From: an uncultured Shinella sp.
GTDB lineage: Bacteria > Pseudomonadota > Alphaproteobacteria > Rhizobiales > Rhizobiaceae
Reading direction: 5' to 3'
Length of the DNA: 11,038 nt
NCBI GenBank assembly: GCA_946481465.1
Contig: CAMLOC010000049.1
Span: 1 to 11,038, forward strand
Of this stretch, positions 1-6,681 are shown in pieces. How positions within the stretch are numbered: the stretch's first letter is position 1; each line of letters starts with the position of its first letter. A program made the position numbers and the translations under genes. The notes under the pieces are model-generated. The model was not told where the DNA came from and did not search any database. It saw only the letters and a program-made list of their open reading frames with translations.

Positions 1-362
1 TCTTCCGGCGCCTTGAAGTAATATTCCACCGGCTGCAGCGTCTCGTGGTCGCGATAGACGCCGATATGCGAGACGCGGGCGGAGGGCACAAGCTCCAGCA
101 TGCCTTCGAGCAGGCCGTTGCCGGCGCGCAGGATCGAGGCGAAGACCAGCTTCTTGCCTTCGAGGACGGGCGCGTCGATCTCTTCCAGCGGCGTCTCGAT
201 GCGCTGCGTGGTCAATTCCAGGTCGCGCGTGACCTCGTAGCAGAGCAGGGTGGAGATTTCGCGCAGCAGGCGGCGGAAACTCCCCGTCGAGGTTTCCTTC
301 TTGCGCATGATGGTCAGCTTGTGCTGCACGAGCGGGTGATCGATGACTGTGACGCCGTCCAT
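1..362 (-). CDS. upp: Uracil phosphoribosyltransferase, N-terminal part (cut by window edge)
   Basis: Upp joins uracil to PRPP to make UMP in cytoplasmic pyrimidine salvage. The visible 120 residues begin [16 protein letters not shown] and continue through [20 protein letters not shown] (about 29-48) and [17 protein letters not shown], which is the conserved N-terminal half of bacterial Upp. The family is about 209 aa, so the remainder, including the C-terminal PRPP-binding loop, lies left of the window. The ATG was chosen because it matches the usual family start and has GGAAGG about 7 nt upstream. It is the last visible gene of a minus-strand run after deoB and add, with a 106-nt gap to add that shows no convincing promoter or terminator. 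Family assignment is very secure. Confidence 0.96.
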   Translation of the reverse strand, partial: MDGVTVIDHPLVQHKLTIMRKKETSTGSFRRLLREISTLLCYEVTRDLELTTQRIETPLEEIDAPVLEGKKLVFASILRAGNGLLEGMLELVPSARVSHIGVYRDHETLQPVEYYFKAPE

Positions 363-468
363 GGCCAACCTTCCGAGAATGAGTAAACGCTTCTTTTTCC
401 ACGGAACGGCGCATGGCCGCAAGAGTGGAGCGCGCCCGGCCGGCAACATCCCCAGCCGGCTTTGCCCA

Positions 469-1433
469 TCAAAGCCGCGAAAGCAGCCGTTCGCGCGTCG
501 GTTCGTCGACGAAGGCGGCCTCGATCGCAGTCCGCGTCATGCCGAGAAGGTCGTCGTCGCCGAAGCCCATGATTGAGGAAGCGACGTCGTATTCCCGGGC
601 GAGCGAGGTGTGGAAGAACGGCGGGTCGTCGGAATTGAGCGTGACGCGGACGCCGGCTTCGTGAAGGGCGCGCAGCGGGTGATGCTCGAAGTCCGGGAAC
701 ACTTTCAGCGCCACGTTCGAGCCGGGGCAGACTTCCAGCACCACACCCTCGTCGGCCAGCCGCTTTACAAGGTCGCCATCCTCGATGGCGCGCACGCCGT
801 GGCTGATACGCGTGGGGCGGACATGGTCGAGCGCGTCGCGCACGCTGAAGGCGCCCGAAAGCTCCCCGGCATGGATGGTGATGCCGAGGCCGGCATCGCG
901 GGCGATGTCGAAGGCGCGCGCGAAATCGGCGACGCGGTGCATGCGCTCCTCGCCGGCAAGGTTGAAGCCGGTGATCAGCGGATGTGGCCGGCGGGCGGCA
1001 TATTCCGCCGCCTTCACCACCCGTTCCGGGCCGAAATGGCGGATGCCGACGATGAGGAGGCGCGTCTCGATGCCTGTTCTCGCCCTGGCCCGTTCTGCGC
1101 CCTCGGCAAGGCCGCTGATATAGGCATCGGCGCCGATGCCGACGGCATCCCCCTGGTCGGGCGAGACGATCAACTCGCTATAGATGGCGCCGGCCTCGGC
1201 GATCCCGGTGAGGTAGGTCTCGGCGAGGAGGGCATAGTCCTCCTGCGTGCGGAAGAGGTTGGCCGTTGCGTCATAGCTCGCGACGAAGCTGGTGAAATCC
1301 TGCCAGGCATACTCGCCGTCGCGGATGAAGGTGGAGGTGTCGATGCCGTAGCGTTTTGCCTGGGAAAGGGCGAGGGAAGGCGGCGTCGCGCCCTCGATAT
1401 GGCAGTGCAGCTCCGCCTTGGGCAGGTGTCTGG

Positions 1434-1437
<4 letters not shown>
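469..1437 (-). CDS. add: Adenosine deaminase family protein (possibly adenine deaminase)
   Basis: This 322-aa cytoplasmic zinc amidohydrolase would hydrolyse adenosine or deoxyadenosine to inosine or deoxyinosine plus ammonia. Metal and catalytic motifs are all present: HCH (H11, H13) in [14 protein letters not shown] (H189, catalytic E192), SHG (H213) and NSDDPPFF (D270, D271). The start is a GTG whose last bases overlap the deoB stop (GTGA), with AAGGAG about 8 nt upstream, so translation is probably coupled to deoB. The frame stays open upstream through the antisense of deoB, but that extension is arginine-rich and not family-like. The HCHIEG and CPGSN...VFPD segments also resemble bacterial adenine deaminases, so the exact substrate is uncertain. 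The neighbours deoB and upp favour nucleoside salvage. Confidence 0.93.
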
Positions 1438-2663
<1,226 letters not shown>

Positions 2664-2679
2664 GGATCACCTGCCGTCT

Positions 2680-2711
2680 GTCCGCCTCCGTCCCGCAGGG
2701 CGGACCGGAGG
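2680..2711 (-). promoter_or_regulatory. Two mutually exclusive hairpins in the deoB leader
   Basis: Two inverted repeats overlap about 17-48 nt before the deoB start. Hairpin A pairs GTCCGCC (2680-2686) with GGCGGAC (2699-2705). Hairpin B pairs CCTCC-GTCC (2685-2693) with GGACCGGAGG (2702-2711), with one bulged base. They share bases and cannot form together. Neither is followed by a U tract on the minus strand, so neither is a classic intrinsic terminator. They could be a read-through barrier between the tadF-like gene and deoB, or a leader switch. The base pairing is seen; function is inference. Confidence 0.4.
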
Positions 2712-2721
2712 AACTGCGAGA

Positions 2722-2750
2722 CATGACACGGGCATCGCAACGGGTTCAAG
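2722..2750 (-). promoter_or_regulatory. Weak sigma-70 promoter candidate for deoB
   Basis: On the minus strand CTTGAA (2745-2750) is followed after 17 nt by GTCATG (2722-2727). The -35 element is near the rhizobial consensus CTTGAC, but the -10 matches CTATAT at only three of six positions. It lies about 60 nt before the deoB start and downstream of the tadF-like stop, where a promoter for an independent salvage operon would be expected. Low confidence. Confidence 0.25.
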
Positions 2751-2779
2751 CGAAATCGGCAGGATGCGGGAGGCGGGGG

Positions 2780-3382
2780 TCAGCAGTCGGCGCAGTCGAT
2801 CTGCTTGCCGCGGCGCAGGCGGAAATAGCTCGTCCGGCCGAGCGTGATCTTGTTGATGTCCGAATCGAGGTTCGGCGCGAGCAGCAGGATCGAATAGGGC
2901 ACCGACAGTTCCGTTCGCACGATGAAGGTCTCCATGGCCTCCATGTCGCTCGGCAGATCCACAACGTTGCCCTTCACATAGGGGGCGTTGCCGCCCTGGT
3001 CGCGCGACCAGGCGACCGTCGCCTTGCCGTCGGCGGCGACGGAGACGCCGGTGATCTTCAACGTGTATTCGCTGCCGAGGGGGAACGGCGCGACGATCTT
3101 GGCGACGACGTCCTTCATGGTGTCGAGCGTCGCCTTGCTGGTCGAGTTGCTCTGCGTCAGGAGGTCGGAGACGGTGGCCGACGCGCGGCTGACCTTGCGC
3201 GAGGCGGTAATGGCGACGGTGATCTCGAAGGCACTGACATAGGCCATCATCAGGAGCGGTGCGACGATGGCGAACTCGATGGCGCCGACGCCGCGCCGAT
3301 CCTCGATGAAGCGGCGCAGCCGCAGCAGGATGCCGCTTGCCGCGGCCCGCCGCCCGTCCATACCGGAAAGGACCTTGCGCAT
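2780..3382 (-). CDS. TadF/TadE-type pseudopilin-like membrane protein
   Basis: This 200-aa protein has a short basic N-terminus, then the type IV prepilin-like junction DRRG|VGAIEF (cleavage expected after G31, glutamate at mature position 5) and a hydrophobic helix (AIEFAIVAPLLMMAYVSAF). This is the hallmark of TadE/TadF minor pilins. The rest is a periplasmic domain ending in DCADC, so two cysteines sit at the very C-terminus. In the Tad system TadE and TadF are processed by the CpaA/TadV peptidase and are needed for pilus assembly. The ATG at 3382 shares one base with the stop of the preceding tadE-like gene (TGATG). A GTG one codon upstream is an alternative. Which of the two neighbours is TadE and which is TadF cannot be settled from the sequence alone. 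Confidence 0.85.
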   Translation of the reverse strand: MRKVLSGMDGRRAAASGILLRLRRFIEDRRGVGAIEFAIVAPLLMMAYVSAFEITVAITASRKVSRASATVSDLLTQSNSTSKATLDTMKDVVAKIVAPFPLGSEYTLKITGVSVAADGKATVAWSRDQGGNAPYVKGNVVDLPSDMEAMETFIVRTELSVPYSILLLAPNLDSDINKITLGRTSYFRLRRGKQIDCADC

Positions 3383-3972
3383 CACGGATAGTCCTCGTTC
3401 TGGACGACGGCCGTCGCGATCATCAGGTAGTTCTGCCGCGAGCCGTCGGCCGCGCGGATGTTGGAGACATAGGGGCGGACGAGGTCCGTCACGATGTCCC
3501 AGCGATAATAGGCCCGCACGATGTTGATGGTCTGCTTGCCGCCGGGAGCGATCTTGAAGGAACTGGTGTCGAGGTCGCTGCCGACAAGCGGGGTGGTCTT
3601 CGGGATATCCGAGAACTTGGCGAAGCTCCTGACGTCGAGATACAGCTTGTTCGGCGTTTTCACCTCGTCCGCCGAGCAGGGCATCAGGATGGAGATCTCG
3701 CTGCAGAACGCCGTGCGGAATTCCTCCTGCGTGACGTTGGAGCGGATCTCGCCGGTCCTGATCCGGCGCGCCATGGTTTCCGTGGCATTGGCGAGAAGCT
3801 GCTCTGCGGAAAAGGCGACGAAGGTTTCCAGCGAGGCGAAGACGATCGTGAAGAAGGGGAAGCTGAGAAGCGCGATCTCGATGGCCGTCGCGCCGTCGCG
3901 CCGGGCAAGGAAGCGGCCGAAAAGCCCCTTCATCGGCCTCCGGCGGGCTGGTGCGTCATGATCGAGCGGCAT
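3382..3972 (-). CDS. TadE-type pseudopilin-like membrane protein
   Basis: This 196-aa protein carries a basic stretch followed by RRDG|ATAIEIALL (cleavage expected after G27, glutamate at mature position 5) and a hydrophobic helix containing FPFFTIVFASLETFVAF, typical of TadE family minor pilins. The C-terminal domain has FCSEISILMPCSADE, with two cysteines that could form a disulfide in the periplasm. It is probably a substrate of CpaA encoded at 5158. An alternative start, MKGLFGRF at 3933, has GGAGG only 3 nt upstream and would give 183 aa. I chose 3972 because it has an acceptably spaced GGA, but the choice is uncertain. Its stop overlaps the next gene's start, implying translational coupling. 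The 139-nt gap before it holds a tandem 13-bp repeat. Confidence 0.85.
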   Translation of the reverse strand: MPLDHDAPARRRPMKGLFGRFLARRDGATAIEIALLSFPFFTIVFASLETFVAFSAEQLLANATETMARRIRTGEIRSNVTQEEFRTAFCSEISILMPCSADEVKTPNKLYLDVRSFAKFSDIPKTTPLVGSDLDTSSFKIAPGGKQTINIVRAYYRWDIVTDLVRPYVSNIRAADGSRQNYLMIATAVVQNEDYP

Positions 3973-3983
3973 CGCGATCCGTT

Positions 3984-4009
3984 CCCAAGTGCTGGGCCCA
4001 AGTGTTGGG
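3984..4009 (-). repeat. Tandem 13-bp repeat upstream of the tadE-like gene
   Basis: CCCAAGTGCTGGG (3984-3996) is followed immediately by CCCAAGTGTTGGG (3997-4009), 12 of 13 bases identical. Each unit is itself a small inverted repeat (CCCA...TGGG). The pair ends 12 nt before the chosen tadE-like start, within its expected leader. It could be a protein-binding site or an RNA structure; no known motif is recognised. Confidence 0.55.
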
Positions 4010-4111
4010 CTCGGGCGAGGATAGGCCCTGGAGCGTTTATATTTCGTATGCGCGAAGCCGAAGAATTGAACGGTTTCCCGCATTCGGACGCCCGAAGCGG
4101 GACGTGGGGCT

Positions 4112-4525
4112 TCAGCCGCCGTTCTTGTTGCGCGCGACATGCTCCTCGCAATTGGGCGTGCAGGAGAGCACGGAGCGGTCCGTCTGCCGGAAGACACGCA
4201 CCGTATTGCCCTCGTCGATCGACACGAGGATGCGTTCGTCGACAATGGCATTGCCGTCCGCGTCGAGCAGGACCAGGTTGGTGGTGCCGAAATTGCGGCC
4301 GGTCAGCACGATGGTCTGGGCATCGGCGACAGTCGCGTCGGCAACATCTGCATTGCCGATGATCACCTTGCTGACGGGACGGTCGAGCTTGAGCACGCGC
4401 GCGTGGTCCATATAGACGCGCATCAGCGGCTCGTCGGCAAGGGCGGAAGAGGCCGCCGCCGCCGCGACAAGCGCGGCCGTCACAAGCTTTGCGGCTCCCG
4501 CAGCGAAGGTCCCGTCGCGTCCCAT
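4112..4525 (-). CDS. Secreted stand-alone CpaC-type N-terminal domain protein (pilus assembly)
   Basis: The 137-aa product has a clear Sec signal peptide (hydrophobic Ala/Val/Leu run, residues about 12-28, ALA|DE cleavage near 30) and then one domain (about 33-105) of the kind at the N-terminus of CpaC/RcpA secretins. It aligns by eye with residues 44-126 of the CpaC encoded at 6682: VIIGNADVADATV matches IVVDLPTDAHDILVADP, and TGRNFGTTNLVLLDADGN matches FGKDVGQTNIFIFGPGGE. It has no BON or secretin domain. A C-terminal tail contains SCTPNCEEH, with C122 and C126. It is divergent from pilA and heads the minus-strand set with the two pseudopilins, so a periplasmic role in Tad pilus assembly, perhaps at the secretin, is likely. 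The exact role is not known to me. SD-like GGGATG precedes the ATG weakly. Confidence 0.85.
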   Translation of the reverse strand: MGRDGTFAAGAAKLVTAALVAAAAASSALADEPLMRVYMDHARVLKLDRPVSKVIIGNADVADATVADAQTIVLTGRNFGTTNLVLLDADGNAIVDERILVSIDEGNTVRVFRQTDRSVLSCTPNCEEHVARNKNGG

Positions 4526-4848
4526 AAACAGTCATCCCAGTGATAAAACACCGACAGCATCGCCGCGAATGGTGAACGAAGATTTAAGCCACTCGCTAAC
4601 CTTGTAGATTTATCCGGGATCCGGACAGGGCCTGTTGCCGCTCCGGCGGGCCGGAAACGGGGGTAAATGGTTGTCTGCAGGGAGTTTAACCGAATGGTGA
4701 CCATAAAACCCGCAAGCCTCTGGCAGGGTTTCGTTAACCGGATTCCTTAAGGTGATGGAAATGGCTTGCCTGTAGGTTGCAACCATCCGAACAACGGAAA
4801 CAGTTGGCGGACGTGCTGAACCAACAATCGTGGAGCTAGGAGAATACC
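4526..4848. promoter_or_regulatory. Divergent control region between pilA and the CpaC-N-like gene
   Basis: This 323-bp gene-free stretch is more AT-rich than its surroundings and must hold promoters in both directions. Visible elements are TTTAACC (4685-4691), GTTAACC (4733-4739) and CCTTAAGG (4745-4752), which resemble CtrA half-sites. There is also TTAA-N8-CTAA at 4584-4599, a near but wrongly spaced CtrA site closer to the minus-strand gene. GGTTGCAACC (4775-4784) is a perfect 10-bp palindrome 64 nt before the pilA ATG. A GATTC (GANTC, the CcrM methylation target) lies at 4741-4745 between two TTAA elements. I could not find a convincing -35/-10 pair. A good ribosome-binding site AGGAGA (4838-4843) precedes pilA. 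Confidence 0.5.
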
Positions 4849-5034
4849 ATGACCAAGATTTTCGCTCGCCTTATGAAGGACGAATCGGGCGCCACCGCCA
4901 TCGAATACGGCCTGATCGCCGCCCTGATTTCCGTTGCCCTCATCGCCGGTGCCGGCGCACTCGGCGATTCGCTCGACACGACCTTCAACAAGCTGGGCGG
5001 CAAGCTGACGAACGCGGTAGACGGAAAGCTGTAA
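4849..5034 (+). CDS. pilA: Flp/Fap-type major pilin
   Basis: This encodes the 61-aa structural pilin of the Tad/Flp pilus. The leader MTKIFARLMKDESG is followed by the cleavage junction G14|ATAIEYGLIA, with the invariant Glu5-Tyr6 of mature Flp pilins, then a hydrophobic helix (LIAALISVALIAGAGAL) and a short C-terminal tail with TTFNKLGGKL. The mature pilin would be 47 aa. The ATG at 4849 has AGGAGA 5 nt upstream. It is followed by a strong terminator, so most transcripts should be short and abundant, as expected for a major subunit. The next gene encodes its peptidase. Candidate CtrA-type boxes lie upstream. Only one pilin gene is present in this window. Confidence 0.97.
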   Translation: MTKIFARLMKDESGATAIEYGLIAALISVALIAGAGALGDSLDTTFNKLGGKLTNAVDGKL

Positions 5035-5069
5035 TTCTTCCGGGCTGACCGCAAGGATCATCCGATCGG

Positions 5070-5095
5070 AAAGCCGCCTCCAAGGGCGGCTTTTT
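5070..5095 (+). terminator. Intrinsic terminator after pilA
   Basis: AAGCCGCC (5071-5078) pairs perfectly with GGCGGCTT (5085-5092) around a 6-nt loop, extended by A5070-T5093, and runs into a T stretch (5091-5095). It lies 36 nt after the pilA stop, before cpaA. It would uncouple abundant pilin mRNA from the machinery genes, with some read-through possible. Confidence 0.88.
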
Positions 5096-5110
5096 GCTTT
5101 GAGCGGTTAT

Positions 5111-5153
5111 CCTTTCCGAAACGGATCGGGCGCATCATGCGCCGAAAGGAGGG
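5111..5153 (+). promoter_or_regulatory. cpaA ribosome-binding site with adjacent inverted repeat
   Basis: The strong Shine-Dalgarno AAAGGAGGG (5145-5153) fixes the cpaA start at 5158. Directly before it is a 15-bp perfect inverted repeat, GGCGCAT-C-ATGCGCC (5129-5143). CCTTTC (5111-5116) can also pair with GAAAGG (5144-5149), covering part of the Shine-Dalgarno and stacking on the inner hairpin. Pairing is seen; translational control is inferred. Confidence 0.5.
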
Positions 5154-5157
5154 CATC

Positions 5158-5661
5158 ATGACCCAGGCCATCATCTTCGTGGTTTTTCCGCTCTGCCTTG
5201 CGCTGGCGGCCTGCTCCGATTTCCTGACGATGCTCATCCCCAACCGGGTCTCGGCGATCCTCCTTGCCGCCTTCGTCGTCGTGGCGCCGCTGGCGGGCCT
5301 CGATCTTACGCAGATCGCCATGCATCTTGCCGCCGGCCTTCTCGTCTTCGCCGTCTGTTTCGCGCTCTTCGCCCTCAATGTCATGGGCGGGGGCGACGCG
5401 AAACTCCTGACCGCCAGCGCCGTCTGGTTCGGCATGAGCCACGCGCTGGTCGAATACCTAGTCTATGTCTCCTTCTTCGGCGGCGTGCTGACCTTCGCGA
5501 TCCTCGCCCTGCGCGCCAACACGAACCTGATCCTCGCATCGGGCCTGCCGGTTCCCGATCACCTGCTCAAGGCGAAGAAGGTGCCCTATGGCATCGCGAT
5601 CGGCATCGGCGCCTTCCTCGCCTATCCGTCCTCGCCGCTGATGCTCGCCGCGCTCGGCTGA
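5158..5661 (+). CDS. cpaA: Tad pilus prepilin peptidase
   Basis: CpaA is a small integral membrane aspartic peptidase (A24 family, TadV type) that removes the leader from PilA and probably from the TadE/F-like pseudopilins encoded at 2780-3972. The 167-aa product is almost all membrane helices. Both catalytic aspartates are visible: D21 in CSDFLTMLIPN and D80 in the GGGD motif (VMGGGDAKLL). It lacks the N-terminal methyltransferase part of PilD, as expected for the short Tad-type enzyme. The start at 5158 is preferred over an upstream ATG at 5137 because of the strong AAAGGAGG 5 nt before it. It lies between the pilA terminator and a CtrA-box region, so it may depend on read-through from pilA. 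Confidence 0.95.
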   Translation: MTQAIIFVVFPLCLALAACSDFLTMLIPNRVSAILLAAFVVVAPLAGLDLTQIAMHLAAGLLVFAVCFALFALNVMGGGDAKLLTASAVWFGMSHALVEYLVYVSFFGGVLTFAILALRANTNLILASGLPVPDHLLKAKKVPYGIAIGIGAFLAYPSSPLMLAALG

Positions 5662-5701
5662 GAAGGCCGCCTCACCGTCGTCTCGATCGTCGTTCTGCCA
5701 G

Positions 5702-5721
5702 CCCCGGTTGAAAAACCGGGG
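5702..5721 (+). other. Perfect hairpin with GAAA tetraloop between cpaA and cpaB
   Basis: CCCCGGTT (5702-5709) pairs perfectly with AACCGGGG (5714-5721) around a GAAA loop (5710-5713), an exceptionally stable GNRA tetraloop. It starts 40 nt after the cpaA stop. No T run follows, so it is not a standard intrinsic terminator. It may mark the cpaA mRNA 3' end by blocking exonucleases, or be a processing site. Confidence 0.65.
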
Positions 5722-5749
5722 GGCGATGCCTGTGCGCGGCCTTGCGCCG

Positions 5750-5792
5750 TTAGCCTTGCGTTAACCATGCGCGTAAGGCGCTCATTAACCAT
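5750..5792 (+). promoter_or_regulatory. CtrA-like boxes upstream of cpaB
   Basis: TTAG-N7-TTAAC (5750-5765) matches the CtrA full-site consensus TTAA-N7-TTAA at seven of eight positions, and its second half extends to TTAACCAT (5761-5768). A second TTAACCAT lies at 5785-5792, 24 bp further on. TTAACCAT is the CtrA half-site motif described for alphaproteobacteria. The first box also sits between GCCTTGCG (5753-5760) and CGTAAGGC (5772-5779), an imperfect inverted repeat. The position, 62-104 nt before the cpaB ATG, suits a promoter for cpaB-cpaF. CtrA control is inferred from motif and from Caulobacter pilus regulation. Confidence 0.62.
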
Positions 5793-5853
5793 AATTACAC
5801 CATTGCCGGTCAATGTGGGGGGATAGAAAAGTCCGCAGCCCCAGGGAAACCAC

Positions 5854-6666
5854 ATGAGACCGGCGCGAATCATCATTCTGGCAGTGGCCGTCGTTTCGGC
5901 CGGCGTCGCGGGGCTTCTCGCCCTGAAGGTCGCCGGCGGCCGCGGCGCGCCCGTCCAGACCGAAGCGGTCGTCGAGCGCGAGCCCACCGTCAACGTGCTG
6001 GTCGCCAAGGAAAGCCTGCCGGTCGGCGCGCGGCTCAATCCGGAGACGATAACCTGGGCCGCCTGGCCGGAGGGCTCGGTCGTCGAGGGCTTTATCACCG
6101 ACCAGAGCCGGCCGGACGCCATGGAGAGCCTCAACGGCGCCATCGCCCGCATGCCGATCTTCAACGGCGAGCCAATCCGCCAGGAGAAGATCGCCGATTC
6201 GAGCAACCGCATCATGTCGTCGCTGCTACCTTCGGGCAAGCGGGCGGTCGCCACGGAGATCTCTGTCGCCACGGGCGCCGGCGGCTTCATCCTGCCGAAC
6301 GACCGCGTCGACGTCATCATGGTGCGCAAGAGCCAGGAAGGCTCGTCCTACCTGACCGAGACCGTGCTGTCGAACGTGCGCGTGCTCGCCATCGACCAGC
6401 AGATCCAGGAGAACGAGGACGGTTCGAAATCCGCCGTCGGCACCACCGCGACGCTGGAACTGACGCCCGACCAGACCAAGGTGATCGCCGTCGCCCAGCA
6501 GATGGCCGAGCGCCTGTCGCTGGCGCTGCGCAGCATCGCGGACGCCCAGGAGGCCGATACCGGCGCGGCCGACTACCTTCTCAGCGGCGGCGACGGCATG
6601 CCGGTCATCCAGGTGATCAAGACCGGTGAAATCGTGAACGGCGGCTCGCCCGCAGCCCAGAAGTGA
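5854..6666 (+). CDS. cpaB: Tad pilus assembly protein CpaB (RcpC family, SAF domain)
   Basis: This 270-aa periplasmic protein is anchored by one N-terminal helix (about 6-27, ARIIILAVAVVSAGVAGLLAL). A SAF domain spans about 46-112 (VNVLVAKESLPVGARLNPET, WAAWPEG, PIFNGEPI), followed by the RcpC/CpaB domain (about 117-230) with GGFILPNDRVDVIMV. CpaB works with the secretin CpaC and lipoprotein CpaD in the outer part of the Tad machine. The ATG has AGGGAA about 7 nt upstream. It begins the second transcription block, behind the CtrA-like boxes, and is followed after 15 nt by cpaC. Length and motifs are normal for the family. Confidence 0.95.
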   Translation: MRPARIIILAVAVVSAGVAGLLALKVAGGRGAPVQTEAVVEREPTVNVLVAKESLPVGARLNPETITWAAWPEGSVVEGFITDQSRPDAMESLNGAIARMPIFNGEPIRQEKIADSSNRIMSSLLPSGKRAVATEISVATGAGGFILPNDRVDVIMVRKSQEGSSYLTETVLSNVRVLAIDQQIQENEDGSKSAVGTTATLELTPDQTKVIAVAQQMAERLSLALRSIADAQEADTGAADYLLSGGDGMPVIQVIKTGEIVNGGSPAAQK

Positions 6667-6681
6667 CCAGGAGCTGACCCC

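Noticed and set aside
439..462. GCCGGC inverted repeat between add and upp as a terminator
   Set aside because: The arms are only 6 bp, are each self-palindromic in a GC-rich context, and no T run follows on the minus strand.
4761..4784. Sigma-54 promoter before pilA (TGGC...TTGCA)
   Set aside because: The GG and GC elements do not have the required 10-nt spacing.
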